NCBI RefSeq assembly: GCF_014863405.1
Contig: NZ_JACZZA010000011.1
Location: forward strand, 124,001-188,000
Length of the DNA: 64,000 nucleotides
Direction of reading: 5' to 3'
Source of the DNA: Dyella acidiphila
GTDB lineage: Bacteria; Pseudomonadota; Gammaproteobacteria; Xanthomonadales; Rhodanobacteraceae
Shown: positions 16,917-26,049 of the stretch, piece by piece
Position numbering within the stretch: position 1 is the stretch's first letter
Layout of the letters: each line of letters opens with the position of its first letter
Program-made: the position numbers and the translations under genes
Notes under the pieces: model-generated
Told to the model about the DNA's origin: nothing
What the model saw: only the letters and a program-made list of their open reading frames with translations
Database searches by the model: none

Positions 16917-18029
16917 TCAGTTCGATTCGGTGAACTGGATGGAAGGCGTGGATCCGCCCGAAGCGCTGCAGCTGCCCAGATTCAGATTATTGGTCTCGCC
17001 GGTGGTACCTGAGCTGCTGGGACCTACGCAGCTCGGCGTATCGCCATTGCCGTCGTTGACCGCCAGATTCACCGTGAGCGAGGTGCCGCTGTTGAACTGG
17101 GCCTCGGAGCCGCCGGCGTTGCCGACTACATTGAATTCCGACTGCGTCCACCACGAGGCAAGGCTGTTGGTGCTGTCCGGCTCGCTGGCCGAATAGGCTT
17201 CCGAGCCATCGGTAAAGGTCACCGTATCGTTGCCATTGGCCGACGTCGCACCCGACAGCGTCAGGCTGCCGAGATCGGTGGCTGCCACGGCGGGCACGCT
17301 GGTGGCATTGCTGTTGACGAAGCAAGCGTACTGACCATTGCCGCTGGCGTCGTTCCAGCCGCTCGGGCAGCCGACATTTTCATAGTCGCTTTCCGACGGG
17401 AACACCCAGTTCTGGATAAATACCTGCGGCTCGGCCGGCGAGCCGTTGTTATTGGTCGAATAGACAAACTGTTCCCATACCTGGCAGCTCGAATAGCCGA
17501 AGTTGGAACAGGCGGTGGAAGAGGAATTGATATCGGTATTGAGCTGCAGCGTGTATTCGTTCTTGCCGGTGATGCCATCGCTCTCACCGCCACCGAATGG
17601 CACGTTGACGCCTTTTTCCGAAGTCAGGCCGCTGACCGAAGGAAAACTGCCTACGGCCGAAACGGTGGTGGACGGTGCCTGCGCCACATAGTCGGTGCCG
17701 TTGCCGGCGGTTTCCGGCCGCAGCAGCGCACCCTTGGCGGTGTGTACCGTTTTCCAGTGGATCGCCGAGCGATAGCGCGGTGCCGATCCGCAGGCCACGC
17801 GAGTCCAGATCGTGCTGGGGAAGGAAGCGTGGAAACATCCTTCGGTGGGCGGCGGCAAATGCTTGATCGATTCATGCCAGCTGGTCAGCGCTTCCTTGTG
17901 CGCCTGCACCGCCACCTCGTCGCTTGCCTGCGCGGCCACCGACGAAGAAATTCCGCCGAGGCAAAGAACACCTGCTACACAAACAGCAAGCACCGTGCGA
18001 CGTACGCCAAACTTCGTTGTCGACTGCAT
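16917..18029 (-). CDS. Secreted protein of unknown function
   Basis: 370 residues; CAGGAGAGAAG sits just before ATG 18029, which settles the start. A signal peptide is clear (TVLAVCVAGVLCLGGISSSVAAQ, cut after about 32). The mature protein has a short helical start (HKEALTSWHESIKHLPPP), then an Asn/Ser/Thr/Gly-rich, probably all-beta body. The body has a WEQFVYSTNN segment, an IQNWVFPSES segment and paired cysteines, and ends SIQFTESN. I do not recognise a family. Its composition suggests an extracellular protein, perhaps an adhesin, lectin or peptidase-like fold. It is a single gene, convergent with the TonB receptor and separated from it by a terminator. Confidence 0.75.
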   Translation of the reverse strand: MQSTTKFGVRRTVLAVCVAGVLCLGGISSSVAAQASDEVAVQAHKEALTSWHESIKHLPPPTEGCFHASFPSTIWTRVACGSAPRYRSAIHWKTVHTAKGALLRPETAGNGTDYVAQAPSTTVSAVGSFPSVSGLTSEKGVNVPFGGGESDGITGKNEYTLQLNTDINSSSTACSNFGYSSCQVWEQFVYSTNNNGSPAEPQVFIQNWVFPSESDYENVGCPSGWNDASGNGQYACFVNSNATSVPAVAATDLGSLTLSGATSANGNDTVTFTDGSEAYSASEPDSTNSLASWWTQSEFNVVGNAGGSEAQFNSGTSLTVNLAVNDGNGDTPSCVGPSSSGTTGETNNLNLGSCSASGGSTPSIQFTESN

Positions 18030-18668
18030 TCTTCTCTCCTGATGGGAAAATGTTTGTAGTTGTCCACTCCTCCCCCTCTGGAGTCGATACATCATCTGAA
18101 GCAACACACAGCAACATCAGCAATCGTTTTCCAAGCGCAGCCGAGTAATGCATATCCGGACTGCTTATATACAAACGCGATGTGTTGCGGCTTCCCTACC
18201 CCGCGAAAACTTTTTTGCTGCAAAAACAAGGCAAAATGACGCGACTTTCACAAACATGATCGCGCCTGCACATTTGCGCAGTTCATTGCGTGCGCAGTTG
18301 TCAGGATGACGACAGTCAACTGCGCATTCGACGTCGCTGTTTCGAATGATCGCTTGCCGTAATCGCCGATCGCGCCAGCCAGATCGACGTAAGCAATCCG
18401 TCAGCCTCGCAGGAAACGGGCAACTAAGACAAAAACGAAAATGCATGGGCTGCCGTGCACGGCCAGATAATTCCGCTACCGGAATGACCTGCTGCCTTCC
18501 TAAGATCAATCGATTGAGCATGCGCGTCCCAATGGCAAGCGGAGGATTTCCGCTGCAGGCGCGCGCATGACCCGCCATCACGATCCCGCGGCGGTTTTTC
18601 CGCCGCACTCAAGTTATCGGCGCAACCGCCGATGACGACGTGAGGCACTTCTCCATCCAGCTCCGCAC
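18030..18668. other. Intergenic region, 639 bp, with one inverted repeat
   Basis: It holds the promoter of the secreted protein (minus) and of the small ORF at 18669 (plus). TGCGCAGTTG (18291-18300) and CAACTGCGCA (18317-18326) form 10-bp inverted arms with a 16-base spacer, a possible operator or hairpin. Short open frames here have no ribosome site or plausible protein. No RNA gene is recognised. Confidence 0.5.
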
Positions 18669-18956
18669 ATGCAGCGCATCATCAAGACTCTGGGCTTCGG
18701 CCTGGCCCTGTGGGTTACTCCCTGGGGCGCCCAATCCGCCACCACGGCGTCCATGCCCGTGAGCCTGGTCATTCGCGAGAGCTGCCTGATCCAGGCAACG
18801 CCAGCGAAGCCGGCGCAGACCGCATCGCCGCGCGTTTCCTGTCAGCACGACACACCAAGCCTGACGCGGCTGACCGTAGAACCGGCCGGCAGCAGCAAGG
18901 ATGCTCCTTCATCGACGACGAAGCTGAGTCAGACCACTTGGCTGGTGATGTTTTGA
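18669..18956 (+). CDS. Small secreted protein, unknown, next to the pilus operon
   Basis: 95 residues. It begins with a convincing signal peptide (MQRIIKTLGFGLALWVTPWGAQSA). The mature part has two cysteines, in VIRESCLIQ and RVSCQHD, spaced like the disulphide of a small beta-sandwich or pilin-like strand pair, and ends LSQTTWLVMF. It could be a shortened pilin-like or accessory subunit, but the similarity is too weak to name. It lies 16 bp from the convergent end of the tip-subunit gene. No strong ribosome site is visible, so it may not be expressed. Confidence 0.45.
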   Translation: MQRIIKTLGFGLALWVTPWGAQSATTASMPVSLVIRESCLIQATPAKPAQTASPRVSCQHDTPSLTRLTVEPAGSSKDAPSSTTKLSQTTWLVMF

Positions 18957-18972
18957 CGAAACCTGCCGCTGC

Positions 18973-19932
18973 TTAAAAAACGATGGTGGCGGTGATGGTG
19001 TCGCTATAGCTGCCCGGCGCCGGCGTAGCCTGGGCCGGTACCTGGCCGTAGACGCTGATGGCCTGGGCATTGCCGCTGCCCGTACCGGTAACCGTGCTGG
19101 TGCCGGCCGTGCCGTCGCCCCAGGGAATACTGTGCGCACTATCCGTATATAACTGGTAACTCACCACCCCCGTGCCCCCTTGCTGCTGCAGCGTGCGCGC
19201 GGCGACATTGCCGCTGACGCCGCCGTTCAAGGCAATCCGGAAGGCATCGCCATTGGTACAGCGCGCGGAAATGGATCCCGTTGCCGCGAGGCTGCTGCGC
19301 AATACGCCGGCCGTGCCGAACGCCACGTTGGTCGCACTGATCAAACAGTTGTTCACCACCGTGGCGCTGGAGGTAAAGGGAAAAGTGCCGTTCGACGTCG
19401 TCAGCGACGCGCACGTGGGTGCGATCAATACGTAGAAGCCATAGTTGAGCGAGGTCTGGTTGCCGCCGAAGCCCTGGCTGTAGACCGTGCTGCTGTTGTT
19501 CACCGTGGGCACCGTGGGCTGGTTGGCGGCAATCAGGCCGTAATAGCTCACGGTGGTAGTCGCGCTGGTGCCGGTAGCGGGCTTGTTCAACTGCACCCCG
19601 ATCGGCGTAGTGCCGTTGTAGACCGATCCCCATACGAGCGAATGGGCGGCATCCTGATAAAGGTCGTACTGCAGCGTATTGGTGCCGTTGCTCATGAGGC
19701 GCGGGCTGGTGGCGCCGACATTCAGGCAAACCTGCACCGAGGGCGTCAGCGTGACGGTCGACCACGTGCAGGTGATGCTGACCGTGCCCGACGCGGCCAC
19801 CGCCGTACCCGCAATCGGGCTGACGTTGCCGAAGTTGACCGACGACGCAGTAGCGGTGCAGGTCTCCGCATGCAGCCGGCCGCCGGCCAGCAGCAACAGG
19901 CAAAGCAACAGTGCGCGGACCAGATACTTCAT
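18973..19932 (-). CDS. Two-domain SCPU pilus tip subunit (CsuE-like)
   Basis: 319 residues from ATG 19932, which overlaps the usher stop as ATGA (translational coupling). A signal peptide (YLVRALLLCLLLLAGGRLHA) is followed by two spore-coat-protein-U domains of about 140 residues each. The first starts CTATASSVNFGNVSPIAG. The second starts CLISATNVAFGTAGVLRSS and ends with the donor-like strand SYSDTITATIVF. In archaic Csu pili a two-domain subunit sits at the fibre tip and does the adhering. Last gene of the pilus operon, as csuE is in Acinetobacter. Confidence 0.85.
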   Translation of the reverse strand: MKYLVRALLLCLLLLAGGRLHAETCTATASSVNFGNVSPIAGTAVAASGTVSITCTWSTVTLTPSVQVCLNVGATSPRLMSNGTNTLQYDLYQDAAHSLVWGSVYNGTTPIGVQLNKPATGTSATTTVSYYGLIAANQPTVPTVNNSSTVYSQGFGGNQTSLNYGFYVLIAPTCASLTTSNGTFPFTSSATVVNNCLISATNVAFGTAGVLRSSLAATGSISARCTNGDAFRIALNGGVSGNVAARTLQQQGGTGVVSYQLYTDSAHSIPWGDGTAGTSTVTGTGSGNAQAISVYGQVPAQATPAPGSYSDTITATIVF

Positions 19933-22295
19933 GGCGAATGCACCTGCTGCACCTGGCACAGCAGCGGCCCGATGGTGGGCACGTCATGATGCTGCGGGCG
20001 CCGGTAGCGGAAGCTGGCCATGCAGGTTCCGGCCGGCGTATCCACCTGCAGATGATTGTCCGGGTGAAGATTTTCGATAAAGGTCAGACCGTCATAGCCC
20101 ACCACCGTTTCGGCGCCGCTCTCCAGATAACGAACGCGCGAACCGGGCGCCAGCGGCTTGCCCTTGGCATCATGCAGGATCACCGACGCGGACTCGTCAT
20201 GGCCCAGCGGGAAATGCGCGAGCACGCCGGATTCCGATTGCGGCACCACATCGGCGGCGGTCTGGTCGATATGCATGTCGGCCGGCAGCCGCAAGCTGTC
20301 GATGGCAAGGTGATTGTCCTGGTAGGAATTCAGGTCCGGCACCAGCAAATGCCCCTGCGCATCGGTAACGCCGATCACGCGGTTGTCGTGCAGCACCGGA
20401 ATATCGGCCACGCCATCGGTCGACACCAGCGCAAAGCCATCGTAAATGCGCCGCGACAGCTGCACGCTGTCATCCATCAGCACCACCGAACCCAACGCCT
20501 CCAGCGAGCCGGTGGTATGCCCGGCGATCGTATCCAGCGTGCCGGTCAGCTGCCCATCGCTACCCAGGTATTCCAGCTGCGCCTGCCGATAGTTGATGCC
20601 ACCGCTGCCGCCGGACTGCAGTCCCCAGCCCCAGCCGCCGCCGTAATCGGGCGTGCGCACGGCATTGGTGTTGTAGTAAAGCTTGCCGTTCTGCCGGCCC
20701 ACGGTGGTATCCAGCGAAACGCGATCGCCCAGGCCGATATTCACGCCGATAAAAACACCGCGCGAGCGGTGCTGCGCAAAATCCTGGTAGCCGCTGAAAT
20801 ACAGCGACAACAAATTGCCGAAGCTCAGGTTATACGACACGGACCCCAGGCGCGAGCTGACACCGCCGCGCACCTGGTAGCCGATGTAGCTGACAGCCAG
20901 GTCCTGCTGGCTGAAAAACGGAAACGATACCGTTACCTGGTCGATAGCCGAGGGCACCGGCGTACCCTCGCGCGCCGCCAGATCGCCATAGTCGCCAAAG
21001 GTGCGGGTGGTCTGCGCGTTGATCGAAAAGCGCGCCTCGATCAACTGATAGCCAAGATTGAGCTGGGTGCCCTGCATCCGTCCGCCGCTGGCCGAGATGG
21101 CGCCGTTGACGACACCGGCCATGCCCAGCCGGACCAGTGCGCCGCCGCCGGCATCGAACAAGCCATCGCCGGCCTCGCCGTGTCCCTCCACCGTAACGCT
21201 GTCGCTGGCGCCGTAACGCCAGGTGCCGCTGCCGGCGGGATGCGGATCGTAGTCGTCGGAATCCAGGCCATAGTTCCGGCGCACAAAACCCAGCTCGAGC
21301 GAATAGCTGGAAAGCCCCGCCGACAGCAGCCGCGGATCCACGTACAGCGGCAGCGACGTGGACAGCGAACGGCCGAGCGCATCGCGCGTAACCACGGTCG
21401 CCTGCCCGGCGCCGGTGATGCCCGGCGCATTGGTCAACTCGAACGGACCGGCCGGTACATCCGTATGCAGCTGATGCATATTGTTGATGTACAGATCCAG
21501 CGCCGTCGGCACGGCGGCCGAACCCGACAGCATCGGCAGCGGAAACGTCACCAGGTCCGGCCGCAGCGCAAAATTGCTGCGCCACTGCCACCCTGCCAGG
21601 CGGATCGAGCGCGACCAGGAAAGCGATGAGGAAATCGTGTCGCCCCATTGCACCGAACTCAAGGTATCCGGATCGGACTCGGTCCAGGACGTGTCATAGC
21701 GGACGTAGTGATGCATGTCCGCATCCAGGTAGGCCACGCCGGTATTGCTGAACACGCCGCGCGGATCGAAGTAACGCTCTTCCGACCACAGCGCCAGACG
21801 CGAGCGCGCATCGCTCTGCGCAATCGCATCGTAGTTGACGATGACGCCGCGCCCCGAGCTGGCCTTCGGCGTGGCCTGCAGCTGTCGGGCATCCAGCGTG
21901 TAGGGTTTGCGCAGGCGATTCTCCACGGTCAACGCCACCGTCTGCGTAGAGGCGTCATAGCGATAGCGCAGCCCTTGCAGCGCATCCAGCGACACTTCCT
22001 GCGCCGCCGGCACGCCGAGCTTGTCGCTGGCCAGGCCGATCGCGGCAAGTGTCTGCCCGGTCGCGAAGAGCTTGCCGCCGCGCAGCACGAAACGCTGCAG
22101 CGGTCCCTGCCGTTCACCGTTCAATGTCACTTCGAGATACACCTCTTGCGGCTGGTTGGCCTCGCCCAGGAACGCACTCGACGATATCGCGTCGGTGGAC
22201 TTGTCCGCGCCCGCATGCGCCGGCAGCGTCATGGCCATCGCGGCGGCCGTACACAGGGCAACACATTGCATCGGATGTGATTGCCTGCATGCCAT
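19929..22295 (-). CDS. Outer-membrane usher, archaic chaperone-usher pilus (FimD/CsuD-like)
   Basis: 788 residues. A signal peptide (ALCTAAAMAMTLPAHA) precedes an N-terminal periplasmic domain with a VYLEVTLNGERQG strand typical of ushers. A 24-strand barrel region follows with the usher signatures YDTSWTESDP, LPMLSGSAAVPTALDLYINN (plug start), PGITGAGQATVVTRDALGR and the C-terminal VGYDGLTFIENL. Ushers gather chaperone-subunit complexes and export the fibre through the outer membrane. The length is normal for the archaic class. It lies 6 bp after the chaperone stop and overlaps the tip gene by 4 bp. Confidence 0.92.
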   Translation of the reverse strand: MACRQSHPMQCVALCTAAAMAMTLPAHAGADKSTDAISSSAFLGEANQPQEVYLEVTLNGERQGPLQRFVLRGGKLFATGQTLAAIGLASDKLGVPAAQEVSLDALQGLRYRYDASTQTVALTVENRLRKPYTLDARQLQATPKASSGRGVIVNYDAIAQSDARSRLALWSEERYFDPRGVFSNTGVAYLDADMHHYVRYDTSWTESDPDTLSSVQWGDTISSSLSWSRSIRLAGWQWRSNFALRPDLVTFPLPMLSGSAAVPTALDLYINNMHQLHTDVPAGPFELTNAPGITGAGQATVVTRDALGRSLSTSLPLYVDPRLLSAGLSSYSLELGFVRRNYGLDSDDYDPHPAGSGTWRYGASDSVTVEGHGEAGDGLFDAGGGALVRLGMAGVVNGAISASGGRMQGTQLNLGYQLIEARFSINAQTTRTFGDYGDLAAREGTPVPSAIDQVTVSFPFFSQQDLAVSYIGYQVRGGVSSRLGSVSYNLSFGNLLSLYFSGYQDFAQHRSRGVFIGVNIGLGDRVSLDTTVGRQNGKLYYNTNAVRTPDYGGGWGWGLQSGGSGGINYRQAQLEYLGSDGQLTGTLDTIAGHTTGSLEALGSVVLMDDSVQLSRRIYDGFALVSTDGVADIPVLHDNRVIGVTDAQGHLLVPDLNSYQDNHLAIDSLRLPADMHIDQTAADVVPQSESGVLAHFPLGHDESASVILHDAKGKPLAPGSRVRYLESGAETVVGYDGLTFIENLHPDNHLQVDTPAGTCMASFRYRRPQHHDVPTIGPLLCQVQQVHSP

Positions 22296-22301
22296 GTCCG
22301 C

Positions 22302-23024
22302 TCAATGTGGCGCTGATACCGACACCGTCGCATCGATGGCTTGTCCGTTGATCATGGCATGCAGTGTCAGCGGACCCTGCAGTGCCAGTTGCGGGTCGAG
22401 CGCGACCTTCCACTGTTGCTCGCGACCGGCCAGCACATAGCCGAGCAGGCCCTTGTTGAGCGTCAGGGTCTTGCCTCCCGCCAGCAGTTTTACCTCCCCG
22501 ATCTGTCCATGCCGGTTTCCCGTATTGGCCACGTGCAGCAACCAGCCTTGCGCGTCGTGCAGCAATTGCCAGGACAAATTGGGCTTGCCGATCGCGCCGG
22601 CCGGGTGAATGAAGATCGGCACCGAATAGCGCAGGCGGATCGTCACACCATTGGTTTCGTCGCTGCCGGCGTGTGGAATTTCGTCGATCAGGATGCGGTA
22701 GCTTTGTTCCGTGGCGACGGCATCCTGCGTTTGACGCACCAACCGCACCAGCTGGTCGCTATGCGGCGCAACCTGGATCAGCGGCGGGCTGGCGACGATG
22801 TCCTGGGTAGCGTCCAGCGTATCGCCGGTATCGTTCTGCCCCCACCGAAACACCCGCACCTGTCCGTAGAGCGGCTGCGTGCCGGGATTGCTCAGGGTGA
22901 TGCCCACCGCATTCGCATCGGACGGCATATCCACCGTTACCGGCGAAATCTGCAGCGATGTCGCCTGCGCCGCAGCGCACAGGGCGACGATCACCGTTGC
23001 AAAAACGGCGCGTATAGACCTCAT
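22302..23024 (-). CDS. Periplasmic pilus chaperone (PapD/CsuC-like)
   Basis: 240 residues with a signal peptide (AVFATVIVALCAAAQA). The N-terminal Ig-like domain begins LQISPVTVDMPSDANAVGITLSN. The subunit-binding region contains the expected VRLVRQTQDA and YRILIDEIPH strands, and RLRYSVPIFI marks the end of domain one. The shorter second domain starts near residue 140. These chaperones fold pilus subunits by donating a strand and hand them to the usher. Stop and start spacing with neighbours is tight (6 bp to the usher, 12 bp from the pilin). Confidence 0.92.
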   Translation of the reverse strand: MRSIRAVFATVIVALCAAAQATSLQISPVTVDMPSDANAVGITLSNPGTQPLYGQVRVFRWGQNDTGDTLDATQDIVASPPLIQVAPHSDQLVRLVRQTQDAVATEQSYRILIDEIPHAGSDETNGVTIRLRYSVPIFIHPAGAIGKPNLSWQLLHDAQGWLLHVANTGNRHGQIGEVKLLAGGKTLTLNKGLLGYVLAGREQQWKVALDPQLALQGPLTLHAMINGQAIDATVSVSAPH

Positions 23025-23036
23025 CGGGAACCGGGC

Positions 23037-23555
23037 CTAGAAGTAAACGGTCGCGGTAATCGTGGTCTGGTACGTATCGGGCTTGGGCGTGGTGGCCTGC
23101 GGCGGCACCTGGCCGTATACGTTGATGGTCTGTGCTGCGCCGCTGCCGGTGCCGGCCTCCGTATTGGTGCCCTGCGTATTGCCCCACACCGTGGTGTGCC
23201 CCGCATCCTGATAAAGCTGGAAGGCAACGGTGGTGCCGGTATTGCCGGTGGCAGTGCCGGCCATCAGGCGGCTGGTCACCGTAGAACCGGTCACCGTGCC
23301 CGCATCCAGGCCGACGTTGTAAGGCGTGGTGTTGGTGCAGGTGACGCTGAGCGTGGATTGCTGATTGATGGCCGTGGACAACACGCCCGCCGTACCGAAG
23401 TTCAAGGGATTGGCAGTGATGCCGCAGTTCGCCTGCAAGGTGAGGGTTACGTTGAAGGTGGCAGTGCTGGTGCCGTTCGAATACGTCGCGGCAGCACTGG
23501 GCAACGAGGTTGCCAGCAACAATGTGCTGGCAATCACCGGCAGGTAGGGCTTCAT
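23037..23555 (-). CDS. Major pilin, SCPU domain (CsuA/B-like)
   Basis: 172 residues from ATG 23555 with GGAGC upstream. A signal peptide (LPVIASTLLLATSLPSAAA) precedes a single spore-coat-U domain: TFNVTLTLQANCGITANPLNFGTAGVL, a second Cys in LSVTCTNTT, and the last strand YQTTITATVYF. An N-terminal donor strand precedes the first Cys. Subunits of this kind polymerise by donor-strand exchange into thin Csu-type fibres used in attachment and biofilm formation. It is the first gene of the four-gene operon. Only one major or minor single-domain pilin is present here, fewer than in the Acinetobacter csuA/BABCDE operon. Confidence 0.88.
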   Translation of the reverse strand: MKPYLPVIASTLLLATSLPSAAATYSNGTSTATFNVTLTLQANCGITANPLNFGTAGVLSTAINQQSTLSVTCTNTTPYNVGLDAGTVTGSTVTSRLMAGTATGNTGTTVAFQLYQDAGHTTVWGNTQGTNTEAGTGSGAAQTINVYGQVPPQATTPKPDTYQTTITATVYF

Positions 23556-23680
23556 AACATGCTCCACAGTTGTCAGGTTCAAGCCAGCATCACCCCGCGC
23601 CCGGCATGTTGCCGGTACGCGCCCCTGTGGTTTGTATGGTTTGTAGCGGTCGCGAAAAAAAACGTCAATCAACGTGATGT

Positions 23681-23719
23681 GAAGAAGCCGGCAAGCATCG
23701 CGCGCTTGCCGGCTTCTTC
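23681..23719 (-). terminator. Terminator of the GH27 gene
   Basis: A perfect 15-bp stem (GAAGAAGCCGGCAAG at 23681-23695 with 23705-23719) and a 9-base loop lie 81 bp past the GH27 stop, before the pilus promoter. On the minus strand a run of eight T follows 18 bp further on (23656-23663). Confidence 0.75.
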
Positions 23720-23799
23720 AGGAACACATTCACCGCCCGCAACACACACACAGCGTGGCAGCCATGCAGCGTGCGCATTTGTCACTGCGATGAGCGCTG

Positions 23800-26049
23800 C
23801 TAGCGAGGGCACATCCGGGTCGATACGCCGGCGCCCGCATCTGCGGCAAGCACCGGAGCCACCACGATGCGGTCGAGATCGGGCGCGTAGTCGCTGGGGT
23901 TGCCCAGCTGGATCGTATTGGTTCCGGCCTTCAGCTGGACCCGCAACAGCGCCGGCCGCGGATCGTCGAAGGTGCTGCCATCCAGGCTCAGTGAAATCGG
24001 CGCAGCGTTGTTCACGGTGACGACCAGGGTGCGCGTACCGCTGGTCGCATAGTCGATTTCAAGCTGGTAAGTGCCCGCTTTCGGCACCGTGACGTTAGAG
24101 AAAGTGACCGTATTCGCCGCGCCATTGCCGACATTGCCGGCCTTGGACAGACCCGAGGCATAGTTGCTGAAACCCGCGGTGACGGTACCGCCCAGCGTAG
24201 CCTGCTCGGCCTCGTACGTGGTGGCTTGCGGCAATACCGCATCGCCCTGCCCGCTGATCACGATGCGGTCCAGATCGGGTGCATAGCTGGTCGGATTGCC
24301 GAACTGGATGCTGTTGTAGCCTGCCTGCAGGCATACCGGCAGCGTCGTGCTGGAAGGAATGAGAAAGCTGCCGCCGCCGGCATTGAGCGTCTGGTACGGA
24401 CCGCCATTGACCGTATACAGGTACGAGCGCAAGGCGAAGGTCATCGAATCGACCTGCATGAGGTACACGCCGGCCCGGCGCGCATAGACATTCTGGAAGG
24501 TCACGGTATTGCCGATGCCGAGACCGAGGCCGCCGACCTTCTTGCCGTCGGAGCAGTCGGGGCAGTCGGCGATCGATGCGCTGCCCGCCAACGTGGCCGC
24601 CGTAGCGGCGTAGCTGGTGGAAGGCGTCTGCGGCGCGTGGCCGACACGCGTAGAGATTTTCAGCAGTCGCACGCCGTGGCCATCCAGCACCGTCGAAAAG
24701 CTGCCGGGCGATGAGCCGAGATCGAGCCGCGTCCACAGGTCGCGCACCTGGTGCACACCGTCCAGCCCGATTTCACGCCACGGCAGTGTCACTTCGGCCG
24801 GCGTGGCATTCATGTTGAACAAGGCGACGTAGTAGTCGCCATCGCCAAGATCGGCAAGCCATACCGGCAGATCGCCGCCCAGCACCTGCCTGGCCGGTTT
24901 GCCGGATTGATCCACCGCCAGCACTTCATCGGCAGTGGCCAGCTGCTTGCCGAACTCGTCGAGCTTGGTCAGATCGCCACCCAGATAGATCGGCGCGTTC
25001 GCCATCGCCCACAGCGTGATGGCGGAACGCTTCTCGGCATGCGAGAGACCATCCAGTTTGCCGTCACCGATATCGAGCGAGTCCATGTCATTCCAGCCCA
25101 GCGCGGGGCCAACTGCATTCTCCCAGCCCGGCAGGTCTCTGAAACGCTTGTAGATACGCGGCCAGTCGGTCAGCGTGGCGCAGCGGCCTTCGCATTCGAC
25201 GTCGTCATCGATCCGGCGTGCGTTGGAAAACTGCTGCCATACGCCGAGATAATCCTGATCGATTTCCCAGGAGATGGTCAGCCAGATCGGGCGTCCGCTG
25301 TTGGCGATGGCCTTGGACCAGGCCGCCACGTCAGGCCGGTTGTCGATATTGAGATTATCGTTGTACGAGCCGGGCGTTACCGCATCGAGCTTGATGAAAT
25401 CCACGCCCCATGAGGCAAACAGTGCGACCACCGAATCGATATACGCTTGCGCACCCGGTTTACTGAAGTCGATTTTGTAGTGATAAGGCGAGGTGCCGGG
25501 CGAGCCGAACGCATTGCCCGCCGTATACGGCACGGCGAGGATGTCCTGGATGTGATACGGCGTGCCGAGGATCGGGGAATTGGCAGTAACGGCCGGCTCC
25601 TCGACGCCGGGAATCCAGTAAATGCCCGCCTTCTGGCCGTTCTTGTGGATATGGTCGATCAGCGCCTTGATATCCGGGAACAGGCTGGGATCCGGAATGG
25701 GCCTGCCATTGGCGTCGAAACCACCATGCCAGCCGGAATCCATATTGATGTAGTTGAAGCCATGCGCCTGCAGCCCCGAACTGGCCAGTGCATCCGACTG
25801 CGCGGTGACATTGGCCTGGGTGAGAAAGCTCGCATCGAGCGTCTGCTGGCTGAAACTGCTCCAGCCCAGATACGGTTTCTGCGCTACCCCGTTGACCTGC
25901 GCGACGGCACCGGTGGCCACGCCGAGCAAGCCGCAGGCCAGCGCGCCGCGCGACAACAACAACTTCAGGGTCTGCGCCAATGCGCGCGGTGCCATGGCCG
26001 CGCCATCGGCTGGTGCACGCGCACCGCCGTTACATACCAAGGTATTCAT
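23800..26049 (-). CDS. Secreted GH27 alpha-galactosidase with two C-terminal binding modules
   Basis: 749 residues from ATG 26049. A long, slightly atypical signal region (hydrophobic ALACGLLGVATGAVAQ, cut near residue 51) precedes the GH27 barrel (about 55-475). YLGWSSFSQ and NYINMDSGWHG match the family start. The nucleophile should be Asp222 in DFIKLDAV and the acid/base Asp283 in RIDDDVE. A C-terminal beta domain and two CBM6/35-like modules follow (about 490-620 and 625-745). Each module ends in nearly the same sequence, NPTSYAPDLDRIVI and NPSDYAPDLDRIVV, which shows an internal duplication. Divergent from the SGNH/GH95 pair. It removes alpha-galactose from plant galactosides. Confidence 0.9.
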   Translation of the reverse strand: MNTLVCNGGARAPADGAAMAPRALAQTLKLLLSRGALACGLLGVATGAVAQVNGVAQKPYLGWSSFSQQTLDASFLTQANVTAQSDALASSGLQAHGFNYINMDSGWHGGFDANGRPIPDPSLFPDIKALIDHIHKNGQKAGIYWIPGVEEPAVTANSPILGTPYHIQDILAVPYTAGNAFGSPGTSPYHYKIDFSKPGAQAYIDSVVALFASWGVDFIKLDAVTPGSYNDNLNIDNRPDVAAWSKAIANSGRPIWLTISWEIDQDYLGVWQQFSNARRIDDDVECEGRCATLTDWPRIYKRFRDLPGWENAVGPALGWNDMDSLDIGDGKLDGLSHAEKRSAITLWAMANAPIYLGGDLTKLDEFGKQLATADEVLAVDQSGKPARQVLGGDLPVWLADLGDGDYYVALFNMNATPAEVTLPWREIGLDGVHQVRDLWTRLDLGSSPGSFSTVLDGHGVRLLKISTRVGHAPQTPSTSYAATAATLAGSASIADCPDCSDGKKVGGLGLGIGNTVTFQNVYARRAGVYLMQVDSMTFALRSYLYTVNGGPYQTLNAGGGSFLIPSSTTLPVCLQAGYNSIQFGNPTSYAPDLDRIVISGQGDAVLPQATTYEAEQATLGGTVTAGFSNYASGLSKAGNVGNGAANTVTFSNVTVPKAGTYQLEIDYATSGTRTLVVTVNNAAPISLSLDGSTFDDPRPALLRVQLKAGTNTIQLGNPSDYAPDLDRIVVAPVLAADAGAGVSTRMCPR

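Noticed and set aside
19911-21629. 572-residue open frame antisense to the usher
   Set aside because: Shadow of the usher; Arg/His/Gln-rich, without domains.
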